Source: an uncultured Desulfomonile sp.
GTDB taxonomy: Bacteria > Desulfobacterota > Desulfomonilia > Desulfomonilales > Desulfomonilaceae
Length of the DNA stretch: 34,950 nt
Reading direction: 5' to 3'
Assembly: GCA_903896745.1 (NCBI GenBank)
Contig: CAITZA010000374.1
Span: 1 to 34,950 of the forward strand
The notes beneath the pieces are model-generated. The model made no database searches, was not told the DNA's origin, and worked only from the letters and a program-made list of their open reading frames with translations. The translations under genes and the position numbers were made by a program. Below, in pieces: positions 23,283-31,441 of this stretch; the stretch's first letter is position 1; each line of letters begins with the position of its first letter.

Positions 23283-24233
23283 TCATGCCGGACTGTCGCT
23301 TGACGTTGACAATACCTGTTTTGATTTTTCTATGTCTTTCCTGATCTGATCCTTGAGTTCCTCTACACCGTTAAATGTCATTTCCGGCCTGATGCGATCG
23401 ACCATGTGGATTTCAATGCCCTGTCCATAGATTTCCTGATCGAAATCAAATATATGCGTTTCGTAGGAAACTTTGCGATCCTTGAAGGTGGGATTCCATC
23501 CAATATTCATTACAGCGGGTCTGAGAGTCGCGTTATCATTCTCCAGTGAGGCGTAAACTGCATAAACCCCGTCAGGAGGACGCAGCTTCGGATCAGGTTT
23601 GATGTTGGCCGTGGGAAAACCCAGTTTTTTGCCCCGATGGTGACCGTGGATGACCTTACCCCTGATCCTGAAATGTCGCCCCAGCAATTCGTTTGCCTTG
23701 CGGACTTCACCCGAGAGAAGGAGGTTCCTTATTCCGCTGGATGATACAACCACACCATCGACCTTGACCGAAGGCACCACGTGGACGGTAAACCCTAAAT
23801 CATGTCCGGTCTTTTTCAGCATCGATGCTGTCCCTGCCCGGCCCTTTCCAAAACGGTAGTTTTCTCCCACAAACAGACTTCGCACACCCAGCTCTTCTAC
23901 CAGCGTATTCTCAACAAACTGCTCCGGTGTCTGACTGGCATATTCGGGGGTGAACTCCGCGAGAATCAAAACATCAATACCGAGATCTTCCAGGATTTTT
24001 TCCCGCTCGGCCTCCGTATTAATCCTTGGAACATCCTGAACCTTGTTTAATACAACCCTGGGATGTGGATCAAAGGTGTATACAACCGCTTCTTTTCCTC
24101 GATCATGAGCCGATTTAACCGTTCTGGATATGATTTCCCTATGGCCGAGATGAACACCATCGAAATTACCAATAGCCACAGACGGGGAAGAAAACTTTTG
24201 GTATATTTTTTCACGAACTTTTAATATTTCCAT
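23283..24233 (-). CDS. ribF: Bifunctional riboflavin kinase / FAD synthetase
   Basis: 316 aa. The N-terminal FMN adenylyltransferase domain has SVAIGNFDGVHLGHREII (18-35) and TFDPHPRVVL; the C-terminal riboflavin kinase domain has RGKVIHGHHRGKKLGFPTAN, with the PTAN signature, and YETHIFDFDQEIYGQ with the catalytic Glu region. It converts riboflavin to FMN and FAD in the cytoplasm. Start ATG 24233; only a weak GTGAG precedes it. It is the last gene on the minus-strand run from UPF0280, about 100 nt after the LapA-like gene. Confidence 0.96.
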   Translation of the reverse strand: MEILKVREKIYQKFSSPSVAIGNFDGVHLGHREIISRTVKSAHDRGKEAVVYTFDPHPRVVLNKVQDVPRINTEAEREKILEDLGIDVLILAEFTPEYASQTPEQFVENTLVEELGVRSLFVGENYRFGKGRAGTASMLKKTGHDLGFTVHVVPSVKVDGVVVSSSGIRNLLLSGEVRKANELLGRHFRIRGKVIHGHHRGKKLGFPTANIKPDPKLRPPDGVYAVYASLENDNATLRPAVMNIGWNPTFKDRKVSYETHIFDFDQEIYGQGIEIHMVDRIRPEMTFNGVEELKDQIRKDIEKSKQVLSTSSDSPA

Positions 24234-24334
24234 TCACTCACAAGACGCTTCACGCCACCCTTCCATAAAAAACAGGATTCAAACAGCTCCAAAGGCATGA
24301 TAAACTGGGTCGTTTCAAGCCAAGAGTCTGATCA

Positions 24335-24766
24335 TCATGTCAAACTCTGATCCGGAGCAGCGGATGTTTGGTCGCCTGCAGCGGCAGTTTCAGCGGCTTC
24401 AATCTTTTTTTTCAGACCTTCGATTTCAGCATTTTTTTCTGCAAGCTCTCTCTTGTTATCCTGGTTTTCCTTCTCGAGAGACTGGATTTTATCGGTAAGG
24501 CGCTTGACTTCCCCGAGATGCCCCTGATCCGTCTTGATCATTCTGCGTCTTTCACCGATCCATTTTAGTTGTGTGATGAAATCGCCCAATGCGGCGATGA
24601 TGATTCCCAACGAGACGCAAAATGTCACGAGTTCCCAAAAGGCAACCTTGATCGGTTCTTTCAATCCGAAATAATCTATGTTCAGTTCAATATCCTTGTT
24701 TTTCATGAACAGTGATATCACAAGGATAACGAAGGCCAGTTCAATCAGCCTCTTAATTAATCTCAT
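24335..24766 (-). CDS. LapA-like (DUF1049) inner-membrane protein
   Basis: 143 aa. Two TM segments (LIELAFVILVISLFM, about 6-20; ELVTFCVSLGIIIAALG, about 45-61) are followed by a long coiled coil (RRMIKTDQGHLGEVKRLTDK onward) and a low-complexity Ala/Gln tail. This is the LapA layout: two helices with a cytoplasmic coiled coil. In E. coli LapA partners LapB in control of LPS synthesis, but no lapB is here. Start ATG 24766; its GGAG ribosome site lies in the end of the HIT gene, whose stop is 2 nt away, so translation is coupled. Confidence 0.8.
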   Translation of the reverse strand: MRLIKRLIELAFVILVISLFMKNKDIELNIDYFGLKEPIKVAFWELVTFCVSLGIIIAALGDFITQLKWIGERRRMIKTDQGHLGEVKRLTDKIQSLEKENQDNKRELAEKNAEIEGLKKKIEAAETAAAGDQTSAAPDQSLT

Positions 24767-24768
24767 GA

Positions 24769-25278
24769 CTACTCCTTTTCTGACAAATCACCAAATAACC
24801 GTATGAATGCTTCACCCAGTTTTTGACGGGTTTCCCGGAGGTGTTGCGGTATAACCCGGATGTCGGCCAGCACGGGCATGATGTTGGTATCGCCGTTCCA
24901 TCTGGGCACAACGTGATAGTGAACGTGTTCGGCTATTCCGGCTCCCGCCACAACACCGAGGTTGATCCCTATGTTGAACCCGTCAGGATTCATCACCTTC
25001 CTCAAAACCTCTATTGATCGCGTGACTTCCTGAACCAGCAGGCTATTCTCTTCAGGAGTCAGAAGACAGATGTCCGACACGTGCCTGTAAGGAACAACAA
25101 GAACATGTCCGTTATTATAAGGGAATTTGTTCATTATGGTGTACGCGCCATCAGCCCTGTGAACTATAAGATTTTCTTCATCTTCCGAGCTTGCGGGCTT
25201 GACGCAAAAAATACAGCCGGGTTCTTTTTCTTTCCCAAGGATATAGTCTATTCTCCAGGGCGCCCAGATATAATCCAT
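24769..25278 (-). CDS. HIT-family nucleotide hydrolase
   Basis: 169 aa. Histidine triad AEHVHYHVVPRW (His118, His120, His122), preceded by CIFC (Cys22, Cys25), a zinc-like pair common in the bacterial Ap4A-type HIT branch, and PYNNGHVLVVPYRHV. It should hydrolyse or phosphorolyse dinucleoside polyphosphates or AMP-linked compounds. Start ATG 25278. It ends in TAG, 2 nt before the LapA-like start. Confidence 0.92.
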   Translation of the reverse strand: MDYIWAPWRIDYILGKEKEPGCIFCVKPASSEDEENLIVHRADGAYTIMNKFPYNNGHVLVVPYRHVSDICLLTPEENSLLVQEVTRSIEVLRKVMNPDGFNIGINLGVVAGAGIAEHVHYHVVPRWNGDTNIMPVLADIRVIPQHLRETRQKLGEAFIRLFGDLSEKE

Positions 25279-25369
25279 GAATCATTCCATTATGCCAGAT
25301 GTTTCGTGATACGCGTCACCAACGTTGTCCCCAGCCACAACGAACAAACCATAATAATCTTTTGCAACG

Positions 25370-25861
25370 CTAAACATCAAGTTCTATGAACCTTGCGCTC
25401 ACGGAATCCCCATCTATTTCGAGAAGTCCGACGGTTCTTCCACGGGGAAAAACATTTCTGGATGCCGAACCGGGATTGAACATCCTTGTGCCATTGACCT
25501 CACCCCAAAATGGCATGTGCGAATGTCCATAGACAATAATATCCGGAGATTCAGTCAGGAACTTCTCAATTATGCGTTGGACGAGGCCTTCTTTTGATCC
25601 CCAGCCGTGAATGAGTCCTATCCTTAGATCACCAGCGGAGACAACCCTCGTTTGGGGGGCCATGTCATAAACATCATAATCATCCATATTCCCGCATACC
25701 GCCAGAACACCACGTTCGTCCAGCCGTTCAAGGACACTCCGGGTAACTATATCACCGGCATGGAGGATCATATCGGCGTCTGAAAAAAGATCATCCAGTA
25801 TATAGTCAAGGTTACTGTCCGGGGAACGCAAATGTGTATCTGATAAAATACCTATCTTCAT
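25370..25861 (-). CDS. YfcE/MJ0936-type metallophosphoesterase
   Basis: 163 aa. Calcineurin-like fold: MKIGILSDTHLRS (Asp8, His10), ILHAGDIV, VCGNMDDYD, LIHGWG and VYGHSHMPFWG, the full set for a binuclear-metal phosphodiesterase. The physiological substrate is unknown for the family. ATG 25861 is chosen because MKIGILSDTH matches the family start; an ATG-like start at 25888 would add nine residues. It follows the UPF0280 gene closely. Confidence 0.91.
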   Translation of the reverse strand: MKIGILSDTHLRSPDSNLDYILDDLFSDADMILHAGDIVTRSVLERLDERGVLAVCGNMDDYDVYDMAPQTRVVSAGDLRIGLIHGWGSKEGLVQRIIEKFLTESPDIIVYGHSHMPFWGEVNGTRMFNPGSASRNVFPRGRTVGLLEIDGDSVSARFIELDV

Positions 25862-25889
25862 CGAAATACCTACTTTCGGCCACGCCAAT

Positions 25890-26624
25890 TTACGAGCCAG
25901 AGCCGTTGAGGCATTTTACGTTCAGACTTCCACCAAAAACCACCTGCGAACCTGATACTATGATGACGCCTCCAACATCCGAATACGCTTCCGCTCTGTT
26001 CAGAGCCGATTTAAGTGACTCGCCCGAATTGAGTCGTACTCCAAGGTCCCTCGCAAACGAGGAAGCCCATCCTGCAGACCTCGACAATACTGTTACCGCC
26101 TGAATTCCCTTGCCCGGAACATGTGTCGAAATTCCAAAAATATTCTTTCCACCCGGCAATTGCAATGTCAGTTTTTCGTGGAGGGGAGAGCCCTTCGCGT
26201 AAATATGAACTTCCAGAGGTGTGGCAGACCTTACAAATGTGTCGCCACCACTGGATACTATCAGTGTTGGGGAATGTTGCAGCAGATCTCTGCCCACAAA
26301 GTCCGCCATTGCGCCGCTCATACACACCATCGGCGGAATTCCGGTGTTACGGCAGGCAAGATCACAGTATCTGACTATTTCCGGAGCAGACGAGTATATC
26401 TGGATAGGCGACTGAGTGTCCCGAAAGGCCGGATGCTGCCTCAGGTATTCTTCTATCTGATACCTGTACCTGAATACCGACTCCTTGGCTTTGGCTGTCA
26501 AATCAGACATCGCCTGAATGTATATGCTGGTGTCACGCACTCCAACTTCAAAAGTCACGGACTGGTTAACAGGTATCCTGTTTCTACATTTCCTGGTTTC
26601 ATAAATGTCCTGGGTAGCAGTCAT
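25890..26624 (-). CDS. UPF0280 (ApbE-like) family protein
   Basis: 244 aa. The pattern PPMVCMSGAMADFVGRDLL, LIVSSGGDTFVRS and VHIYAKGSPLHEKLTLQLP, then GIQAVTVLSRSAGWASSFA, matches UPF0280, a family of unknown function distantly related to ApbE flavin transferases and frequent in anaerobes and methanogens. Upstream ATG at 26624 is preferred (AGGAAGG 5 nt before); starts further out (to 26699) lack a site. It is the first gene of the minus-strand run with the YfcE, HIT, LapA and RibF genes. Confidence 0.82.
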   Translation of the reverse strand: MTATQDIYETRKCRNRIPVNQSVTFEVGVRDTSIYIQAMSDLTAKAKESVFRYRYQIEEYLRQHPAFRDTQSPIQIYSSAPEIVRYCDLACRNTGIPPMVCMSGAMADFVGRDLLQHSPTLIVSSGGDTFVRSATPLEVHIYAKGSPLHEKLTLQLPGGKNIFGISTHVPGKGIQAVTVLSRSAGWASSFARDLGVRLNSGESLKSALNRAEAYSDVGGVIIVSGSQVVFGGSLNVKCLNGSGS

Positions 26625-27051
26625 TGGCCTTCCTAGTTTAACGGTTAAGGCTAAGGGTTGTTCTCGCCGGGTCAACCTGTCCGGGCATGTCCTGATCAAC
26701 TTCTGTCCTCAGGAACAATTTTATCAGGTATTGTGAATTTTTAGCGTGGTCAGGGAAACGACTCCGTTCGAAATTGGAACGAATTATTAATAAGGTATCA
26801 TTTAGTGTCAAGGATAATTTCCTAGAGACCTTTGCTTAGGGGCGGAATTGTCCCGAAACCGAATCACGGACAATTTCGGTGGGGGTACTGAATTGTATTT
26901 TACAAACAATTTTGGTAAAAGATAAAAATGATTTTGAATGTGTCACCTGGTTTATTCCATTGGATGTGGTGATGAACGAATAAATTTAGTTCTTCTCCTG
27001 ACGCCGGGAAATTATTGAATCTCGTAACATATCTCACGTTATTTCTATATC
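26625..27051. other. Divergent intergenic region with an inverted repeat
   Basis: No gene. GGAATTGTCC (26844-26853) and GGACAATTTC (26868-26877) form a 10-bp inverted repeat (one G-U) around a 14-nt spacer, and TTGTA/TACAA flank three T near 26890. These could be operator half-sites for the divergent UPF0280 and SGNH genes. I see no strong promoter consensus. Confidence 0.4.
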
Positions 27052-28110
27052 ATGAGGTTTGAGGTGAAAGTATTCAAATCCATTTTCATACTTTTCGAAT
27101 GGATGTTTTTGGCGCTAATAGTGGTTGAGCTGCTAAGTTTTACGATTATCACGGTTAGTAATTACGTTTTGTACGGAGAAGCAAGAGAGGGAAGTCGCGC
27201 TTTTTACGATCCTTACACCCTCTTTCTACAGAATCCGGCCATCAGGCCTACGATAGGGTCGAAATCATCGACTGACACATCAGACAGTTATGTCATATGG
27301 ATATTTGGTGGATCAACCATTCGTGGCGCCACAAATCATGATGACAGGACAATTCCGAGCTTTCTGGCTCAAACAATGAACAATGATAGGACCGACAGGA
27401 AGTGTTCGGTTGTAAACTTTGGAATTAATTCCTTCAATTCGTTGTTGGAATCTAAGTATTTGCAAAAGGCGTTAATTGAGATCAGGCCATTGCCGGACCT
27501 GGTAATTTTTTACGATGGGGCGAATGATATAAAATATTTCCTGGAACATCGGGATGTATACGGACATCATGGATACAGGAGAGTAAAGGCGCTGATTGAG
27601 AGCTATCACTTCAGTCTGTTCGGGTTGTTAAAACCTCTTAACGCCGCCTTGTATTCGTCTTTCACCAAGGAATTATATGACAAGATAAACCAGGTGTTTA
27701 TTCCGGTGGAGCAGGAAAAGACCCTTATCAATGATCTTGTAGACGCTACCGAGAAGCGTTACGACTACGTTGACAAGCTGGTTAGCTGTTTTGGAGCAAA
27801 ATTTCTCCTGATATACCAGCCAATGGTCTGGACGGAAAACTGCGCACCATCTCAATCCATACAGAGGACTGAACGAACACAGATAGTTGATTCCAGCAGG
27901 ATGCATGTGATGAGGAGCAACTTCGCGGTACCTTATGAAGCTCTACTGGAACGGCTTAAGAACAAGCGCTATTTTGTGAGTTTCCGCGATGCCCTGTGCG
28001 ACCGGGGACAGGCCGCTTATCAACCCGATGGAGTCCATTTAACGGATTACGGCAGAAAAACCGTTGCTGTAAAAATGGTTCAACTTATCGAATCCCTTTC
28101 ATTAAAATAA
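27052..28110 (+). CDS. Membrane-anchored SGNH/GDSL hydrolase-like protein
   Basis: 352 aa. N-terminal TM (FEWMFLALIVVELLSFTIIT, about 15-34) followed by an SGNH fold: IFGGSTIRG (nucleophile Ser88), VVNFGINSFNS (block II Gly), FYDGANDIKYF (block III Asn158) and PDGVHLTD (Asp326, His329). All four catalytic blocks are present. Such extracytoplasmic esterases often deacetylate or acylate cell-surface polysaccharides or lipids. The start is uncertain: ATG 27052 has no Shine-Dalgarno, and a GTG at 27064 is possible. It precedes two radical SAM genes. Confidence 0.83.
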   Translation: MRFEVKVFKSIFILFEWMFLALIVVELLSFTIITVSNYVLYGEAREGSRAFYDPYTLFLQNPAIRPTIGSKSSTDTSDSYVIWIFGGSTIRGATNHDDRTIPSFLAQTMNNDRTDRKCSVVNFGINSFNSLLESKYLQKALIEIRPLPDLVIFYDGANDIKYFLEHRDVYGHHGYRRVKALIESYHFSLFGLLKPLNAALYSSFTKELYDKINQVFIPVEQEKTLINDLVDATEKRYDYVDKLVSCFGAKFLLIYQPMVWTENCAPSQSIQRTERTQIVDSSRMHVMRSNFAVPYEALLERLKNKRYFVSFRDALCDRGQAAYQPDGVHLTDYGRKTVAVKMVQLIESLSLK

Positions 28111-28527
28111 CCGCAGCTTTCAGATAATAAGGGACCGTCGTGACTGAGCGCCTGGCGACATTCTGGATGGGAATGCCGATGCTTTTGAGGAGAATTTGAA
28201 ATTACTGATCTTTTCGTCGAATTTTATGGTAATGTCTCTATTTTCGCTAAGGGCGAAAAATCCAGGTTTAATGAAGAATGGGAGCCTGCCAGACTTGACG
28301 TCCCTTATCCAATTTACCTGACAGGCATTCACTTAACAAGCTGACATCTGTCGCTTGAGCAGGATATTGCTCTTGCTTTTCAAGGTGTTTTTAAGGCATG
28401 TTGCCCATATAAATGAAACGCTTGCAAGATTCGTGGTGGAGATCGTAGAACAGATTAACCTTCTACCCCTTAGAACATCCCTAGGAACACCAATCTGAAT
28501 TCTAATGAAATTGTTAGGAGTTGTAAT
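28111..28527. other. Intergenic region with first copy of a diverged repeat
   Basis: Contains the repeat at 28169-28246 (see that entry). A minus-strand frame of 70 codons (28120-28332) spans it, but it has no ribosome binding site and probably reflects the repeat. The AGGAG ribosome site of the radical SAM gene is at the right end. Confidence 0.4.
28169..28246. repeat. Diverged dispersed repeat, copy 1
   Basis: 78-nt segment about three quarters identical to 29692-29767, with 12 identical bases TTTTATGGTAAT near the right end. Read on the minus strand both copies encode a similar short peptide containing DITIKFD here and NITIKVD in copy 2, so it may be a decayed coding fragment or a REP-type element. 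Confidence 0.55.
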
Positions 28528-29589
28528 ATGAGTTTTGGACAGTGGCGGAGACTCATTCCTCTCTGCCTTGCAGGAATGCGATACATGACCGTCAGAAAGT
28601 TGTTTAATTTTATCAGATGTGAAATGGAATGTTTTTGGCGCATGGAGAAGCTAGAATCCAGACCATATTCGGCAATTATTGAACCGACTAACATATGTAA
28701 TCTTCAATGTCCATATTGTCCAACTGGGGCAGGTCGGGACAGTGGTCGGAAAAAGACTATGATTGATGTTTCTCTTGTGGAGTCATTTATTGAGCAAAAC
28801 GCCCCTTATCTCATTAGCGTCAACTTCTACAACTGGGGAGAACCCTTACTACACCCCAAAATTCATGAAATTGTACGAATCTGCCACGATCACAAAGTGT
28901 TCACGTCTCTTTCCACTAATCTGAACATTCGCAACCTGGACATCCTTGACAAGGTTTGCAGGGCAGGTCTTGATCATATGGTAGTTAGCTGTAGCGGAGC
29001 CACACAGGATGTTTACGAAATTTATCATAGGGACGCCAAAATGGACACTCTTTTGGCTGGACTAAAATATTTGAAAGAATATAAAAAACGCAACCAAGCC
29101 AAGGTTCCCATAGTAGAGCTTCACTACATTCTTTTCAAGCACAACCTTCATCAACTGGATGCTGCGAGCGACCTGGCCAGGGAATACGGCGTTACTGCGT
29201 TTAGAGTTATGGATGGCACAGGACCAGAGGAGGCGGCAATAGGCAAACGAGATGACCCCAAATACATTCTGGCCGATGTCAATCATTGTCACCAACTATG
29301 GCACCTGGTCGTATTGAATGCAGACGGCGGAATCACACCATGTTATTATCTTTATTATAAGACAGATGATTTTGGAGATTTTTCCGTTAGTGACATGAGT
29401 CAGTTAAGAAACGACCGTTCATATCTGATGGCACGTCAGCTTTTTTCTCCTAAATCGGCAGGGAATTTGCCTCCTGACCTTTCTCATCCCTGCCTAAAAT
29501 GTGAAAAAGTGCATAACCAGAAGCATCTTCTGGAATATTTGAAGAAAAATGAAAACGCCACACAGGCTCATCGCACTGGAGGCCCTTAA
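28528..29589 (+). CDS. Radical SAM/SPASM-type enzyme
   Basis: 353 aa. The radical SAM cluster motif CNLQCPYC (Cys57, Cys61, Cys64) lies at the start of the barrel; YNWGEPLLHPKI is the GGEPLL-type SAM contact. The C-terminal part holds VLNADGGITPCYYLYYK and a final HPCLKCEKVH, a SPASM-like auxiliary cluster region with few cysteines. Substrate unknown; such enzymes modify peptides, alcohols or sugars. Start ATG 28528 with AGGAG 6 nt upstream. Between the SGNH hydrolase and the B12-binding radical SAM gene. Confidence 0.88.
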   Translation: MSFGQWRRLIPLCLAGMRYMTVRKLFNFIRCEMECFWRMEKLESRPYSAIIEPTNICNLQCPYCPTGAGRDSGRKKTMIDVSLVESFIEQNAPYLISVNFYNWGEPLLHPKIHEIVRICHDHKVFTSLSTNLNIRNLDILDKVCRAGLDHMVVSCSGATQDVYEIYHRDAKMDTLLAGLKYLKEYKKRNQAKVPIVELHYILFKHNLHQLDAASDLAREYGVTAFRVMDGTGPEEAAIGKRDDPKYILADVNHCHQLWHLVVLNADGGITPCYYLYYKTDDFGDFSVSDMSQLRNDRSYLMARQLFSPKSAGNLPPDLSHPCLKCEKVHNQKHLLEYLKKNENATQAHRTGGP

Positions 29590-29691
29590 TCCAGGGGTGG
29601 CCGCGTTTTCATAGCCTTCCGGAATTATGAACATTATAATCCGCTTAAAGGCGTGTCTCTAAATTTTATCATCTATTTCAAAGAACTTATC

Positions 29692-29767
29692 GGGATGCCG
29701 GTGGTATTGAAGGGAATGCGAAATTCCTGCCCCTTCCATCGACTTTTATGGTAATATTGTATTTTTG
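29692..29767. repeat. Diverged dispersed repeat, copy 2
   Basis: 76-nt partner of 28169-28246 (two 1-nt gaps, about 17 mismatches). It ends 25 nt before the ATG of the B12-binding radical SAM gene. Confidence 0.55.
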
Positions 29768-29792
29768 GTGTGCTTCGTTTAAGGATTGATAA

Positions 29793-31379
29793 ATGAAAAT
29801 ACTGCTGATTCATCCAAATTATCCACAAACTTTCTGGTCTTTCAACAAGGTTCTTGAAATGACTGGCAAGAAGGCGCTGGTTCCACCATTGGGATTGATA
29901 ACCCTGGCGGCCTTGTTTCCGGCGGGTTGGGAAACCCGGCTTGTAGATATGGTTTTTCAGCAGGTATCTGATAGTGTTTGGGACGAAACCGATGTGGTCA
30001 TGATTTCAGGCATGGGTATCCAGCATAAGGGTATCCTTGAGGTTATTACCGAGGCCAAGAAACGTGGCAAATTCGTTGTGGTTGGAGGAGCTTCCGTTTT
30101 TCACTTCCCTCAGGATGCTCTGGACAGGGGAGCTGATATAGTGGTGGTTGGCGAGGCTGAAGTCACGATTGACGCTTTGGTGAAAGCGGTTAAAGAGCGA
30201 CAAAGCGGTTTGATCATATCCTCTTCAGAAAAAGCCGACATGAGTAAGAGCCCTATTCCACGATTTGAACTTCTTGAAATGGACAAGTATGTTGATATGG
30301 CGATTCAGTTTTCGAGGGGATGCCCGTTTCAATGCGAGTTTTGTGATGTAACCCTCATGCTTGGGCGAAAGGTTCGCACAAAGAGTCCTGCTCAGGTCAT
30401 AGCGGAATTGTCGAGATTGTATGAACTCGGGTGGCGCAGACTGGTTTTCTTTGTTGATGACAATTTCATCGGAAATGTTCGTCAAACCAAACTTCTGTTA
30501 AAGGAACTTGTGCCATGGATGGATTTGCGGGGAACGCCTTTCAATTTTTCCACTCAAGCCTCCGTAAACATGGCCAGTGATCCTGATCTACTGAAGAACA
30601 TGTATAGGGCTGGGTTTTTCAGGGTATTCCTGGGGATTGAAACTCCCGATAAAGAAAGCCTCAAGGAGGCAAAAAAATATCAGAATACAGGGGTAGATCT
30701 GGTTTCAGCCTGCAGGAAAATATCGTCAGCCGGTTTTCAGGTAATAGCGGGTACCATTATTGGTTTTGACAGGGAAAAATCGGGCGCTGGTAAAAGACTT
30801 ATTGAATTTGCCAACAAAACCAATATACCCGAAATATTTGCAACCCTGCTGCAAGCCGGCCCGGGAACAGATCTCTGGTTAAGACTGGAAAACCAGAACC
30901 GTCTCTTGTGTTCGGATTTTGATACGATTAGCAACCAGACGGCGCTTATCAACTTCGTTCCTACAAGACCGCTTGATGAGATAGTCAAAGAATTCGTAGA
31001 CCTGTATCAAACCTTGTATGAGCCAAAGAACTATCTGAAAAGGGTCTTTGAGCATTATTCCAACATGAATCCGCCAGCGGTGCGAAAATCTTTCAAACCC
31101 CCATATCCTGCGGAACTCAAGGCGGCCCTCATCGCAATCTATAGAAATGGCTTTGTCTATGATTCACGCCTGCAATTCTGGTCATACCTCTGGAAGGCTC
31201 TGTGGCGTTTCCCCGATCGTTTGGACAGATTTATTACCGCACTGGTGGTTGCCGAACATTACTATGAATTTCGTCAGTCATTGATATCGAACCTGACGAC
31301 GCAAATGGAAAAACTCTCTAACGAAGAACGGACACGTTTTTACGTTCAGGAAGAACCTGCGCCGAGCCTTACGGTATAA
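29793..31379 (+). CDS. B12-binding-domain radical SAM enzyme
   Basis: 528 aa. N-terminal cobalamin-binding-like domain (MKILLIHPNYPQTFW to about 135, with VVGGASVFHFPQDALDRGAD), then a radical SAM barrel with RGCPFQCEFCDV (Cys177, Cys181, Cys184), and a C-terminal region of about 140 residues like the DUF4070 domain of the HpnJ/HpnH-type and related proteins. Class B radical SAM enzymes transfer methyl groups or rearrange lipids or hopanoids; the classic B12 DxHxxG motif is not evident, so cobalamin use is uncertain. Start ATG 29793 follows AAGGA. Confidence 0.9.
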   Translation: MKILLIHPNYPQTFWSFNKVLEMTGKKALVPPLGLITLAALFPAGWETRLVDMVFQQVSDSVWDETDVVMISGMGIQHKGILEVITEAKKRGKFVVVGGASVFHFPQDALDRGADIVVVGEAEVTIDALVKAVKERQSGLIISSSEKADMSKSPIPRFELLEMDKYVDMAIQFSRGCPFQCEFCDVTLMLGRKVRTKSPAQVIAELSRLYELGWRRLVFFVDDNFIGNVRQTKLLLKELVPWMDLRGTPFNFSTQASVNMASDPDLLKNMYRAGFFRVFLGIETPDKESLKEAKKYQNTGVDLVSACRKISSAGFQVIAGTIIGFDREKSGAGKRLIEFANKTNIPEIFATLLQAGPGTDLWLRLENQNRLLCSDFDTISNQTALINFVPTRPLDEIVKEFVDLYQTLYEPKNYLKRVFEHYSNMNPPAVRKSFKPPYPAELKAALIAIYRNGFVYDSRLQFWSYLWKALWRFPDRLDRFITALVVAEHYYEFRQSLISNLTTQMEKLSNEERTRFYVQEEPAPSLTV

Positions 31380-31393
31380 GGCTTACTTCCGGA

Positions 31394-31422
31394 GGTTTGG
31401 CGATTATTGCCGCCAATAAACC
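31394..31422. terminator. Hairpin between convergent genes
   Basis: GGTTTGGCG (31394-31402) / CGCCAA plus TAAACC (31411-31422), one-base bulge, 8-nt loop, between the radical SAM gene and the minus-strand FG-GAP gene. No T tract, so terminator function is uncertain. Confidence 0.35.
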
Positions 31423-31441
31423 GTCTGTTGGAGGGAGCGGC

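Noticed and set aside
28120-28332. Minus-strand 70-codon frame after the SGNH gene
   Set aside because: It coincides with the diverged repeat and has no ribosome binding site; treated as part of the repeat.
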